A model generated the notes under the pieces. The model made no database searches, had not been told where the DNA came from, and saw only the letters and a program-made list of their open reading frames with translations. Both the position numbers and the translations under genes were made by a program. From an uncultured Peptostreptococcaceae bacterium (GTDB lineage Bacteria > Bacillota > Clostridia > Peptostreptococcales > Anaerovoracaceae): DNA of 64,000 nt. The stretch covers positions 1 to 64,000 of the forward strand of contig CAJUQR010000008.1 of assembly GCA_910588185.1 (NCBI GenBank), in the 5' to 3' direction. This document shows positions 1 to 10,061 of the stretch, one piece after another; positions within the stretch are counted from its first letter, which is position 1, and each line of letters opens with the position of its first letter.

Positions 1-12
1 CATAGTATGGAA
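1..12 (-). other. 3' arm of pre-16S processing stem
   Basis: The 12 bases at 1-12 are the exact reverse complement of 1731-1742. In the transcript these two segments flank 16S rRNA and can pair, as expected for the precursor stem cut by RNase III. The window edge may truncate this arm. Confidence 0.75.
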
Positions 13-28
13 ACCGAAGTCTCCTTAG

Positions 29-1545
<1,517 letters not shown>

Positions 1546-1730
1546 TGGTATATATCTAAGAAGCTCTCGCTCCTTTATATATCTTCTTAAAGTTCTCTTT
1601 ATCCTTAACTTGGATAAACGCGTTTCCGCGCTTTTAATTCTTTTGCTAGAATTATTGTTTTTTAAGAAATTGTACTTTTTGACCCACTCGTCTGTGATCT
1701 CTCACAGCGGTTTGTCTTTTCTGACTTAAT

Positions 1731-1742
1731 TTCCATACTATG
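1731..1742 (-). other. 5' arm of pre-16S processing stem
   Basis: Partner of positions 1-12 (perfect 12-base complementarity). It lies about 190 bases upstream of the mature 16S 5' end inside the rRNA leader, the standard position for the precursor stem. Confidence 0.75.
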
Positions 1743-1804
1743 AAGTTTTCAAGGTTCTTGCAGCCTTTATGGCTGCTGCTCGACTCTGTGGTCGAACATT
1801 TAAC

Positions 1805-1833
1805 ATCTTAGCACATACATACTTTATTGTCAA
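1805..1833 (-). promoter_or_regulatory. rRNA promoter, proximal (P2-like)
   Basis: On the minus strand a perfect -35 TTGACA (complement 1828-1833) and -10 TAAGAT (1805-1810) are separated by 17 bases, driving the leader and 16S rRNA. Confidence 0.85.
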
Positions 1834-1925
1834 CTACTTTTTTTAACTTTTTTACAAGTTTTTCTATGGCTGACTATACCTTTTTTTGTGCCTTTGCTGC
1901 CCGGCTTTTTCCTGACAGCTTGCTT

Positions 1926-1955
1926 ATATTACCACCCTTATCATACCTGTGTCAA
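1926..1955 (-). promoter_or_regulatory. rRNA promoter, distal (P1-like)
   Basis: A second minus-strand promoter with -35 TTGACA (1950-1955), an 18-base spacer and -10 TAATAT (1926-1931). It lies about 120 bases upstream of the proximal promoter. Tandem promoters are usual for rRNA operons. Confidence 0.75.
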
Positions 1956-1988
1956 GTGGTTTTTTGTCATAATATGTTATTTTTTATT

Positions 1989-2207
1989 CTAGGCCAAATT
2001 TTCATTGAAAAACGACCCGATTTTATCAAAAGGTATTACCCTAATATTGTCATATAAGTCTGTATGGACAGCGCCGGGTATGATTATTAATTCTTTATTA
2101 TCACCTTTTAAATTTTTAAAAGCATCTTCACTAAAATAACGTGAATGAGCCTTTTCATCGTGTATTGCCAAAACAAAATTTTTTATTTTCAACTTTTTGT
2201 ATATCAC
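1989..2207 (-). pseudogene. alpha/beta hydrolase C-terminal remnant
   Basis: A 72-codon minus-strand frame, from GTG, reads like the last strand and helix of an alpha/beta hydrolase (BAAT/dienelactone-hydrolase type). It has the segment EKAHSRYFSEDAFKNLKGDN followed by PGAVHTDLYD, where the His would be the catalytic-triad histidine. Full-length relatives are about 300 residues, and here the catalytic Ser region and most of the fold are absent. The DUF421 gene begins only about 50 bases away on the other strand, so the rest has been deleted. I read it as a decayed gene fragment. A translated small product cannot be excluded, but no ribosome-binding site is evident. Confidence 0.6.
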
Positions 2208-2258
2208 AGCAAAGCTTGGTAAATAATATAATTTGAAAATAATTTTGGAGGTGGAATT

Positions 2259-2966
2259 TTGTTAATAGTAGCCATCAGAACTTTAATCATGTATATAGCT
2301 CTCTTGTTTTCCGTAAGGATGATGGGCAAATCAGAGCTTTCCAAGATGTCTCCCTTTCAGCTTGTAATAGTATTTATGATTGCAGAGCTTGCAGCCATAC
2401 CCATAGACTCTGCTGATGCATCTCTTATAAATGGTCTTGTCGCCATATTTATGCTGATGTTTCTTCAGATACTCATTTCATTTTTATCAATTAAAAGCGA
2501 ATCTTTTAAGAACTTTGTCAGCGGCAAACCCACCATATTAATAGATAAAGGTAAACTAAATGTGTCAGAATTAGGACGACTTAGAATAACTACGACTGAT
2601 CTTTTAGAGCAGCTGAGAATACAAAACTGTCCTTCTATCAGCGACGTGGAATATGCAATAATGGAATCCAACGGTCAGCTTTCTGTCATACAAAAGGCCG
2701 AAAATAATCCTGTCACACCAAAAGACATGCAGCTAAACGTTACAGAAGGTATTCTCCCTGCCATAATAATATCAGACGGCAATTTTTACGACAAAAATTT
2801 GATATTCTCAGGTATAGATCAAAATACTTTCGAAAATAAACTTAGAAAAGCAGGCATTACTGCCTTTAAAGATGTCTTTTTAGCTTTTTGTGATGAAAAT
2901 AAACAGTTCCACATCTATTTATCAGATAAAAATTCAGGACCTTTCGCCAAGGAGGTTATAATATGA
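2259..2966 (+). CDS. DUF421 (YetF-like) membrane protein
   Basis: A 235-residue protein of the YetF/DUF421 family. About three hydrophobic segments (roughly residues 1-75) are followed by the soluble domain, containing GKPTILIDKGKLN near residue 88 and the DLLEQLRIQ segment near 113. The start is TTG at 2259, preceded at 4 bases by a strong GGAGGTGG. It overlaps the next gene by 4 bases (ATGA), so the two are translationally coupled. In Bacillus several DUF421 proteins are sporulation- or membrane-associated, but the biochemical role is not established. I infer only a membrane-anchored accessory protein working with the DUF4363 partner. Confidence 0.85.
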   Translation: MLIVAIRTLIMYIALLFSVRMMGKSELSKMSPFQLVIVFMIAELAAIPIDSADASLINGLVAIFMLMFLQILISFLSIKSESFKNFVSGKPTILIDKGKLNVSELGRLRITTTDLLEQLRIQNCPSISDVEYAIMESNGQLSVIQKAENNPVTPKDMQLNVTEGILPAIIISDGNFYDKNLIFSGIDQNTFENKLRKAGITAFKDVFLAFCDENKQFHIYLSDKNSGPFAKEVII

Positions 2967-3346
2967 GGGATTTAATAGTTTCCATAGTAATAATAGTAGT
3001 GCTTATAAGCGGCTGGATTGTATTTGATAATTATTCCGAGAACCAACTGGCAGGTTTTGCAACATCTATAAAGGAAGACATAATTCCTGCCGTGGAAGGT
3101 GAAAATTGGGAGGATAGCAAAGCTATGATAGAAGAGCTCAGTAAGTTATGGCACAAATATCGCAGCAAAGCGCTTCTATTTTTAGAGACATCTGAAATCA
3201 ACGAAATAGACTACTGTCTTGCAAAATCAGAAAAATATATTAAGGCAGAAGACGTATCCAATTCTTCCGGAGAACTTAACTCCCTGGCAGAGCAGCTTAT
3301 ATTCATGTATGAGCAAGAAAAAATAAATCTTGCAAATATACTTTAA
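2963..3346 (+). CDS. DUF4363 family protein
   Basis: A 127-residue protein with one N-terminal membrane helix (residues 4-22, DLIVSIVIIVVLISGWIVF) and a helical remainder rich in Glu and Lys, exposed outside the membrane. The pattern, with WEDSKAMIEELSKLW near residues 48-62, fits DUF4363. These proteins are typically encoded directly after a DUF421 gene in Clostridia, as here with a 4-base overlap. The function is unknown; the pairing suggests a two-protein membrane complex. Confidence 0.8.
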   Translation: MRDLIVSIVIIVVLISGWIVFDNYSENQLAGFATSIKEDIIPAVEGENWEDSKAMIEELSKLWHKYRSKALLFLETSEINEIDYCLAKSEKYIKAEDVSNSSGELNSLAEQLIFMYEQEKINLANIL

Positions 3347-3395
3347 TTTTAAAAATCCTTGCTCTTATATAAACATTATGTTATCATTACAGACA

Positions 3396-3491
3396 AGTAG
3401 AGTAAATATTGTGCGTTAAGTGCTATGAGATGGGATGTAGCTCATAGACGAAGGTTTTATATCGCGGTACAATATTGCGTCCGCTGCTACA
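3396..3491 (+). promoter_or_regulatory. tetrahydrofolate (THF) riboswitch aptamer
   Basis: Matches the THF riboswitch core: GCGTTAAGTG (3413-3422), GGGATGTAG (3432-3440), CGAAGG (3449-3454), GCGGT (3464-3468) and TGCGTCCGCTGCTAC (3476-3490). The closing stem pairs GTAG at 3397-3400 with CTAC at 3487-3490. It lies directly upstream of a folate ECF transporter gene, the classic regulated target. The aptamer identity comes from recalled consensus; a covariance-model scan (RF01831) would settle it. Confidence 0.93.
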
Positions 3492-3519
3492 CTATATAGC
3501 GAAGATTTATATTTGTAAT

Positions 3520-3572
3520 TATATCTCCTTCTCTATGGTGTAGTTACACTATAGAGAAAGGAGATGTTTTTT
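3520..3572 (+). terminator. riboswitch expression platform: terminator that also masks the folT RBS
   Basis: A long hairpin with arms near 3523-3542 and 3544-3565 (one bulge, one G-U) is followed by a run of T. Its 3' arm contains the AAAGGAGA ribosome-binding site of the next gene. One structure can therefore stop transcription and block translation when folate is bound. Confidence 0.8.
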
Positions 3573-4102
3573 TGGAAAGAAATAATGTTTACAGCAAGTC
3601 CTACAAACTGGTTCTTGTAGCTCTTATGATAGCTATGACTTTGATCATCAACCGATTAGTTCCTGCAACACCTGTATACCATTTAACAGTAGACTTCATA
3701 CCTGTATTTGTCGTTGCAGTACTCTTCGGTCCTATATGGTCAGCTCTTACCTATGCAATAGCTGATACCATAGGCGGAATATTGTTTCCTATGGGACCTT
3801 TTAACCCGGGAATAACATTTACGCTTCTTGTTATAGGCTTTGTTTTTGGGTTCATCTATTATAACAAAGATATAAACGGCAAATGGCTATGGATAAGAGC
3901 TTTCTTGGCTGCACTGGCTACGCTTATTATAAAGCTCTTTGGTACTACATATTTTCTGTACCTCACATATGGCGGTCCAAACGGAATGGGTTACATCGCA
4001 TATGTAATTTCAAGAATTCCTAATTGCCTAATATTTTCCGCATTAGTACTCGTACTACTTCCCATAGTACAAAAAGTACTGGTGGAACGAATCATGAAAT
4101 AG
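3572..4102 (+). CDS. folT: folate ECF transporter S component FolT
   Basis: A 176-residue integral membrane protein with about six hydrophobic segments and the arrangement of ECF-family substrate-binding (S) components. It begins with a short basic tail (KSYKLVLVALMIAMTLIINRL) and contains ALTYAIADTIGGILFP (near residues 69-84). The start is TTG at 3572, 8 bases after AGGAG, and the next in-frame ATG would be at codon 26. FolT captures folates for the shared ECF module (EcfA, EcfA', EcfT), whose genes are not in this window. The THF riboswitch upstream supports folate rather than another vitamin. A terminator hairpin follows at once. Confidence 0.88.
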   Translation: MERNNVYSKSYKLVLVALMIAMTLIINRLVPATPVYHLTVDFIPVFVVAVLFGPIWSALTYAIADTIGGILFPMGPFNPGITFTLLVIGFVFGFIYYNKDINGKWLWIRAFLAALATLIIKLFGTTYFLYLTYGGPNGMGYIAYVISRIPNCLIFSALVLVLLPIVQKVLVERIMK

Positions 4103-4110
4103 GATAAACT

Positions 4111-4156
4111 AAAAGAGATTGAGCCGGAGTATTTACTCCGATACCCAATCTCTTTT
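4111..4156. terminator. bidirectional terminator between folT and aroF
   Basis: Arms AAAAGAGATTG and CAATCTCTTTT enclose a second stem (CGGAGT/ACTCCG). T-runs on both sides serve the convergent folT (+) and the aro operon (-). Confidence 0.85.
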
Positions 4157-4193
4157 AATATATGTGAATATAAATTATATACTCGCTAAAATA

Positions 4194-5222
4194 CTAAACT
4201 CTCTCTGCAATATCGTATATAAGTTTTTCTGTTTTCTCAAACCCGAGACAAGGATCTGTTATAGACTTTCCGTATACATTGCCGTCAACAGACTGACTGC
4301 CGTCTTCAATATAGCTTTCTATCATAAGTCCTTTAACGATTCCTTTTATGTCATCTGAGAGCTCCATGGACTGAATTACTTCCTTAGAGATTCTTATCTG
4401 TTCAAGGTATTGTTTGCCTGAATTTGCATGATTTACATCAACTATAATTGCAGGATTTTCTATTTCCTCTTTAAGATACATATTGCATACTGTCTTCAAG
4501 TCCTCATAATGATAATTAGGTATGGACTGCCCTCTCTTATTGGTATGACCTCTCAGGATAGCATGCGCATATGGGTTTCCTTTGCTGACTACTTCCCAAT
4601 TTCTATATATAAATGTATGGCAGCCGTGAGCCGCAATTATAGAATTCATCATTACAGAAAGATCTCCGCTGGTAGGGTTCTTCATACCAACCGGTATATC
4701 AAGACCGCTGGCAGTAAGTCTGTGCAGCTGATTTTCAACTGATCTTGCACCTACAGCAATATATGAAAGCAAGTCGCTCAAATATCTATACTGTTCTGGA
4801 TACAACATTTCGTCAGCACAGAAAAACTCTGTTTCTTTCATAGCTCTTATGTAAGTTTCTCTTATTGTTACTATGCCCCTTAACATATCCTCATTTAAAT
4901 TCGGATCAGGCTGATGAAGCATACCCTTATACCCCATTCCTGTCGTACGAGGTTTATTAGTATAAATTCTCGGAACTATACAGATTCTATCCTTAACTTT
5001 ATCCTGAACCTTTCTTAATCTTGATAGATAATCTAAAACGGCATCTTCATTATCTGCGGAACAAGGCCCTACAAGCAACAAAAACTTATTTGACGCGCCG
5101 CTTAATATATCTTTAACTTCTTTATCTTTCGCCGCCTTTTTCGTCTTATACTCTTCATTTATAGGGAACATCTCCTTGATATCCTTAGGTATAGGCAATC
5201 TGCGTCTGAATTCCATATTCAT
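4194..5222 (-). CDS. aroF: 3-deoxy-7-phosphoheptulonate (DAHP) synthase, class I alpha
   Basis: Condenses phosphoenolpyruvate and erythrose-4-phosphate into DAHP, the first step of the shikimate pathway. The 342-residue sequence has class I AroFGH hallmarks: LLVGPCSADN (near 49-58), PRIYTNKPRTTGMGYKG (near 84-100), GARSVENQ, VGMKNPTSGD, and a C-terminal DVNHANSGK metal/phosphate site. The length is typical of E. coli-type enzymes. It is the last gene of the aro operon, 5 bases after tyrA. E. coli-type isozymes are feedback-inhibited by aromatic amino acids; which one acts here cannot be read from the sequence. Confidence 0.95.
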   Translation of the reverse strand: MNMEFRRRLPIPKDIKEMFPINEEYKTKKAAKDKEVKDILSGASNKFLLLVGPCSADNEDAVLDYLSRLRKVQDKVKDRICIVPRIYTNKPRTTGMGYKGMLHQPDPNLNEDMLRGIVTIRETYIRAMKETEFFCADEMLYPEQYRYLSDLLSYIAVGARSVENQLHRLTASGLDIPVGMKNPTSGDLSVMMNSIIAAHGCHTFIYRNWEVVSKGNPYAHAILRGHTNKRGQSIPNYHYEDLKTVCNMYLKEEIENPAIIVDVNHANSGKQYLEQIRISKEVIQSMELSDDIKGIVKGLMIESYIEDGSQSVDGNVYGKSITDPCLGFEKTEKLIYDIAERV

Positions 5223-5227
5223 ATATT

Positions 5228-6094
5228 TTATTCCCCTTTCTCTTTATCAAACAATTTTCTTCTTGCAGTAGAACGCCTCATCATCTCTTTGATGCCTTCT
5301 TTATCTGCTTCCATAAGCATTCTTTCAAGTCTTGAAATCTCCATTGTGAACAGTTTCATCTGATGAAGCAAGGCGTCTTTATTCAACAAAAACAGCTCGC
5401 TCCACATAGTCTCATCTATGCGGGCAATTCTGGTAAGATCACGAAATGAATCTCCTGTATAATCTTCCAGATTTTCTGTATGGTCACATGTCATAAGGGA
5501 CATAGCAATGCAGTGTGTAAGCTGTGAAACAAATCCTATCATCTCGTCGTGTTCTTCAGGCGACAATTCAGAAATTTTAGCAAACTTTAAGATTTCTCCT
5601 ATGTTCCTACAAAGTTCTTTAGCTTCATCTGAGTTTTTCTCTGTGGGTACTACTATATAGTTGGCATCGTAAAAAATTTCTTCGTTACTGTTCCATATTC
5701 CAAGCTTTTCGCATCCGGCCATAGGGTGAGCCGCTATAAATTCGCAATCCTCTCTAAGCATATTCTGAATATCTTTTACCAATCCGCCCTTTACGCCGGT
5801 AACATCTGTCAGCACAGCTCCGCTTTTCAAATACCACTGATTTTTTTCTATCCATTCTTTAAAAATATGAGGGTATAAAGCAAATATCAAAACGTCTGCC
5901 GATTCTATCATTTTTCTGTCCTGATAAGCTTTTCCATTTGCAATTATATTATTTTCAAGAGCAAACTTAATAGTTTCCTCATCTGTATCTATGGCATTTA
6001 CTTCAAATCCTGCTTTGGTAAATCCTCTGGCATAGCTTCCTCCCACTATACCTAATCCCACTATTAATATGTTCGTATTATTATCAATTTTCAA
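5228..6094 (-). CDS. tyrA: prephenate dehydrogenase
   Basis: Oxidatively decarboxylates prephenate to 4-hydroxyphenylpyruvate with NAD(P)+, the tyrosine branch. The Rossmann motif ILIVGLGIVGGSYARG is at residues 9-24, TDVTGVKG near 94, and the prephenate-binding AAHPMAGCEK segment near 121-130. SQLTHCIAMSL follows in the helical domain. At 288 residues it lacks the C-terminal ACT domain found in the Bacillus enzyme. It overlaps the end of aroA by 11 bases, indicating translational coupling. The cofactor preference is not decided. Confidence 0.93.
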   Translation of the reverse strand: MKIDNNTNILIVGLGIVGGSYARGFTKAGFEVNAIDTDEETIKFALENNIIANGKAYQDRKMIESADVLIFALYPHIFKEWIEKNQWYLKSGAVLTDVTGVKGGLVKDIQNMLREDCEFIAAHPMAGCEKLGIWNSNEEIFYDANYIVVPTEKNSDEAKELCRNIGEILKFAKISELSPEEHDEMIGFVSQLTHCIAMSLMTCDHTENLEDYTGDSFRDLTRIARIDETMWSELFLLNKDALLHQMKLFTMEISRLERMLMEADKEGIKEMMRRSTARRKLFDKEKGE

Positions 6095-7298
6095 TTTGTT
6101 CTACCTCAATTCCTAAAGATGTCAATTTATCAAAAAAATCCGGAAAACTCTTAGTAACTGCCTCCGCACCTTCTATAGTTCCTCCTGTTAAAGTAAGTAA
6201 AATAGCCTCAGACATGACTATTCTATGGTCATTGTGACCATATAAATCTTCTTCAGGCTTCTTAAAATCAGTAGGATACACTATAACCTCATCGTCATAT
6301 ACCTTTGCAGAGACTCCAAACTTTCTAAGCTCCTGCGTCATAACTTCACTTCTGTTACTTTCTTTTATTTTAAGGCGCCTTGTTCCAGAAAACACTCCTC
6401 CGTTTTTGGCAGCCGCTACAGCAAACAAAATCGGCGCCAAATCAGGGCAATCTGAAATATTCAAAGCCGGCGTTCCTTTGCTCAATTGCTCAAACATATT
6501 GCTGTACACTCTATCTCCCTGGATACTATCAGGCTGCAAATTATTTATTTTTACGTCTCCTCCGAATACATTAAGCGCTTCAAAAAAAGCTGCATTTGAA
6601 TAATCACCCTCGACCCATGCTTCTTTTGACCTGTATTCTTGATTACCCTTTATGAATATAGTATTTTGATCTTTCCACTCAGCCTTTACTCCGAAAATAC
6701 CAAGAGCCGAAATTGTCATATTTATATATGACCTGCTCTCTATAGGAGGCGTTATGGTAAGAGTACTGTCCCCGTCAAGAAGAGGAAGGGCAAACAATAG
6801 CCCGCTGATGAACTGACTTGATACATTGCCTGCCAGCTTGAAGCTGCCCGGTTTTAACGGTCCTTTTATCATAAGGCTGGTTATGTCCTGCGAAAACAGA
6901 AGCCCTCTTTCATCACACAAATTTTTATATATTCCAAGCGGTCTTTCCATCAGTCTCTGACTGCCTGAAAGAATTGTATTTGAACCTGAAATCAAACATA
7001 TCGGAACAAAAAACCTCAGTGTACTTCCACTTTCTTTGCAATCAAGTATCCTGTTTGCCGCAGCATGTTTTATATCTATACCTGTTACAGTAAGACTTTC
7101 ACCATTTCTTTCACATTTAACACCAAGGCTTTCAAGGCAGTCTATGGTGGCAAGTACATCTTTGGATTCAGCAATGCCATGAACAGTACACGTCCCATGA
7201 GAAAGCCCTGCACATATCAAAAGCCTGTGCGCCATGCTCTTAGACGGCGGAGCTTCTACCCAGCCCTTTGCTTTTCCTTTCATAATCTTTATCTTCAT
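6084..7298 (-). CDS. aroA: 5-enolpyruvylshikimate-3-phosphate synthase
   Basis: Transfers the enolpyruvyl group of PEP to shikimate-3-phosphate. It has 404 residues, slightly short of the usual 425-430, with both signature regions: PPSKSMAHRLLICAGLS (residues 17-33) and the LDCKESGSTLRFFVP motif (near 84-98). RLKIKESNRSEVM near 300 and GHNDHRIVM near 352 follow. The latter residues bind phosphate and PEP. Start and stop overlap aroQ (4 bases) and tyrA (11 bases). The glyphosate-sensitivity class was not assessed. Confidence 0.95.
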   Translation of the reverse strand: MKIKIMKGKAKGWVEAPPSKSMAHRLLICAGLSHGTCTVHGIAESKDVLATIDCLESLGVKCERNGESLTVTGIDIKHAAANRILDCKESGSTLRFFVPICLISGSNTILSGSQRLMERPLGIYKNLCDERGLLFSQDITSLMIKGPLKPGSFKLAGNVSSQFISGLLFALPLLDGDSTLTITPPIESRSYINMTISALGIFGVKAEWKDQNTIFIKGNQEYRSKEAWVEGDYSNAAFFEALNVFGGDVKINNLQPDSIQGDRVYSNMFEQLSKGTPALNISDCPDLAPILFAVAAAKNGGVFSGTRRLKIKESNRSEVMTQELRKFGVSAKVYDDEVIVYPTDFKKPEEDLYGHNDHRIVMSEAILLTLTGGTIEGAEAVTKSFPDFFDKLTSLGIEVEQIEN

Positions 7299-7738
7299 TT
7301 TGTTTCTCCGACTTTATCCACTAAATAGTCTATGGCTTCCAAATACCCTAAAGTTCCGTGTCCCATAACAGTAAAACAGCATGCTTCTCTTATATAACTC
7401 ACCTGCCTAAAAGATTCCCTCTCCTTTACATTAGAAATATGTACCTCTGCGGTTGGGATTCCCACGCTTTTAACCGCATCAAGCAATGCTATACTGGTAT
7501 GAGTATACGCACCTGGATTTATTACTATGGCGTCCGCCTTATCATAGTAAGCCTTTTGAATCCTATCAACCAGATCACCTTCATGATTTGAATGATAAAA
7601 CTCAGGGCAAACGCCGACTTTCTTGCAATGCTGCTGAATCTTATTCAAAAGATCTTCATAACTTTCATTTCCATATTTATCAGGTTCTCTTACACCCAGC
7701 ATATTTAAATTTGGACCATTTATAATAACAAATTTCAT
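7295..7738 (-). CDS. aroQ: 3-dehydroquinate dehydratase, type II
   Basis: Dehydrates 3-dehydroquinate to 3-dehydroshikimate. The 147-residue length and motifs are those of the dodecameric type II family: INGPNLNMLGVREPDKYG (residues 5-22) with the lid arginine and catalytic tyrosine, FYHSNHEGDLVDRIQ (near 47-61), INPGAYTHTSIAL (near 73-85) and EVHISNVKERESFR near 98-111. It overlaps aroA and the aroE-aroK fusion gene by 4 bases each. Confidence 0.96.
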   Translation of the reverse strand: MKFVIINGPNLNMLGVREPDKYGNESYEDLLNKIQQHCKKVGVCPEFYHSNHEGDLVDRIQKAYYDKADAIVINPGAYTHTSIALLDAVKSVGIPTAEVHISNVKERESFRQVSYIREACCFTVMGHGTLGYLEAIDYLVDKVGETK

Positions 7739-8973
7739 TTGTACTCCTCTAAAATCTTATGTACTGCCTGATCTATACTGCCATCATTTTTAACAATTAC
7801 ATCAGCAGAAGATGTATAAATAGAATATCTTTCTTTATATCTCTTCATAATCTGCTCTTTATCAAAAGCAGTAGGTCTGTCGTCTGTAGGCTGCAAAAGT
7901 TCAGGAGACCTATCCACAAAAAATACTTTACCGTTCATTTTAAGATTCTTTATATTTTCTTCCTTGAGAACAGCCCCGCCTCCCGTAGAAATCACCACTC
8001 CGCTTTTAGCAGAAATTTCTCTTATAACTGACGCTTCCGCTTCTCTAAAATACCCTTCACCATATTTTTCAAATATCTCAGGTATGGTAATTCCCTCTCT
8101 TTTTTCTATTAAATCGTCTGTGTCATATAGCTTTCTATCAAGCTTTGAAGCAATCATTTCTCCTACGGTGCTCTTTCCGCTTGACGGCATACCTATAAGA
8201 ACTATATTGCTTTTATCACAGTATATATTCTGATATATCTTCTCTGTCAAACCATCTTCATAGCAAGTGTTTAAGAAAAATTCCGATGCGGCGACTGCCT
8301 GTGCCACAAGCATATAAAGTCCGCCCTCTGCTTTTATTCCTTTATTTATAGCCTCAGAAACCAGCGCAGTACGAAGTGGATTATATATTACATCTATTAC
8401 GCCTTCAAGTTCCAAAAAATTTTTTATATCTATCGGGATATTATAAATATCAGGATACATACCGCAAGGAGTGGCATTTATTATAACATTTGACTGATAA
8501 TGCTCCTCACATACCTCTTCATACGTAATGACTCCCTGTCCTTTGCTTCTGCTTACCTTTAATATTTCTTTCGCCCCAAGAGCCTCACATGCTGCATAAG
8601 CAGTGTCAGAAGTACCGCCGGTTCCCAGTATTAAAACTTTTTTATCTTTTATGGAAACCTTTGCATGCTTAATCAAACTTATGAGTCCGTCAAAATCAGT
8701 ATTATGACCTATAAGCCTGCCGCCATCACTTCTTATACAGTTAACTGCTCCTATCTTAAGAGCCTCATCAGTCATTTCATCTAAAAAAGGAATAACATCA
8801 CGTTTATATGGAATAGTCACATTAACCGCTTTAAAATCCTTTTTCAGCAAAAAATCTTCAAGCCGCTGTGGGCTTAACTCTATCAAATTATATTCATAAT
8901 CGGCAATCTGGGAATGAATCTCCTTGGAAAAACTGTGCCCAAGCTTAGCTCCTATAAGCCCATATTGTATCAT
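7735..8973 (-). CDS. AroE-AroK fusion: shikimate dehydrogenase + shikimate kinase
   Basis: One 412-residue polypeptide covers two consecutive shikimate steps. Residues 1 to about 245 are shikimate dehydrogenase: LGHSFSK at 11-17, NVTIPYK at 51-57 with catalytic Lys57, NTDFDG at 91-96 with catalytic Asp93, and the nucleotide loop GTGGTSDTA at 117-125. Residues about 255-412 are shikimate kinase: Walker A GMPSSGKS at 261-268, the DTDD metal/substrate site near 285-288, an FR arginine near 310 and STGGGAV near 329-335. Both halves keep their catalytic residues, so I expect a bifunctional enzyme. The two are usually separate genes. The start overlaps aroC by 4 bases. Confidence 0.93.
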   Translation of the reverse strand: MIQYGLIGAKLGHSFSKEIHSQIADYEYNLIELSPQRLEDFLLKKDFKAVNVTIPYKRDVIPFLDEMTDEALKIGAVNCIRSDGGRLIGHNTDFDGLISLIKHAKVSIKDKKVLILGTGGTSDTAYAACEALGAKEILKVSRSKGQGVITYEEVCEEHYQSNVIINATPCGMYPDIYNIPIDIKNFLELEGVIDVIYNPLRTALVSEAINKGIKAEGGLYMLVAQAVAASEFFLNTCYEDGLTEKIYQNIYCDKSNIVLIGMPSSGKSTVGEMIASKLDRKLYDTDDLIEKREGITIPEIFEKYGEGYFREAEASVIREISAKSGVVISTGGGAVLKEENIKNLKMNGKVFFVDRSPELLQPTDDRPTAFDKEQIMKRYKERYSIYTSSADVIVKNDGSIDQAVHKILEEYK

Positions 8974-10061
8974 ATTTCGCTCCTAAAATAATCTGTTCCG
9001 CTGTGTATAATGAGAAGATCTGCAATTACCAGAGCAGTAACTGAATCTACTACTGTACGGGCTCTGTGTATTATGGCAGGATCATGCCTTCCGTGTATCA
9101 CAAGTTTGGCATTTTCTTTCTTCTCAAAATCAACTGTCTTCTGCTCTTTGTATATAGATGGAGTAGGCTTAACGGCAGTTCTGAATACTATAGGCATACC
9201 GTTTGATATTCCGCCGTTTATTCCGCCGTTATTGTTGGTAGATGTTATTATACAATCCTTTTCATATTTAAAAGAATCGTTGGCCTCAGAGCCTTTCATG
9301 TCTGCCATTTTAAATCCAGCTCCGAATTCTACGCCTTTAACGGCAGGAATGGAAAACAACCCATGAGCAAGCATACTCTCTATAGTATCAAACCAAGGTT
9401 CTCCTATGCCGCAAGGCATGTTAACTATTGCAGTCTCAAGAATGCCTCCTACGCTGTCTCCCTGATCCGCTGCCTTTAAAATTTCTTCCTGCATAGCGTC
9501 TTTATTTTCAAGTACAGGAAACTGCAGGCCTGCAAGGATTTTTACATCTTTTTCATAATCTTCAAAATCCCTGTCTAAAACACCGTGACAGTTTTTAATA
9601 TGAGTTCCGATATATATGCCCTTATCTTCAAGGGCTTTCATCAATATGGCACCTGCCGCCACCAAAGCAGCAGTTATTCTTCCGGAAAAATGTCCGCCGC
9701 CTCTAAAGTCCTCAAAGCCTCCGTATTTATAAAAAGCCGTCAAATCTGCATGAGAAGGTCTTGCCAAATATCTAGTGCCCTCATAATCACCGCTTTTAGT
9801 ATCGCAATTCTTTATAATTATAGTAAGAGGAGTTCCTGTCGTGTAACCATTAAACACTCCGCTTAATATCTCGGGTACATCAGGCTCTCTTCTCTTAGTG
9901 GACCCTTTGCCATAAGGTTTTCTTTGCTCAAGCTTTGCCTTTATATATTCAACATCAACCTTTATGCCCGGGGAAATACCATCTATTACAACACCTATTG
10001 CAGCTCCGTGACTCTCACCGAAAAGAGTAACAGTAAGTGCATTGCCCATTATATTTTTCAT
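8970..10061 (-). CDS. aroC: chorismate synthase
   Basis: Converts EPSP to chorismate with reduced FMN. The 363 residues begin with GNALTVTLFGESHGAAIGVVIDG (conserved His in GESHG, residues 14-18). RRGGGHFSGR-type segments appear as DFRGGGHFSGRITAA near 119, and HGRHDPAIIHRARTVVDSV lies near the C-terminus. Length and motifs are those of the standard enzyme. It lies between aroB and aroEK with 4-base overlaps on both sides, so the operon is tightly coupled. Confidence 0.96.
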   Translation of the reverse strand: MKNIMGNALTVTLFGESHGAAIGVVIDGISPGIKVDVEYIKAKLEQRKPYGKGSTKRREPDVPEILSGVFNGYTTGTPLTIIIKNCDTKSGDYEGTRYLARPSHADLTAFYKYGGFEDFRGGGHFSGRITAALVAAGAILMKALEDKGIYIGTHIKNCHGVLDRDFEDYEKDVKILAGLQFPVLENKDAMQEEILKAADQGDSVGGILETAIVNMPCGIGEPWFDTIESMLAHGLFSIPAVKGVEFGAGFKMADMKGSEANDSFKYEKDCIITSTNNNGGINGGISNGMPIVFRTAVKPTPSIYKEQKTVDFEKKENAKLVIHGRHDPAIIHRARTVVDSVTALVIADLLIIHSGTDYFRSEI

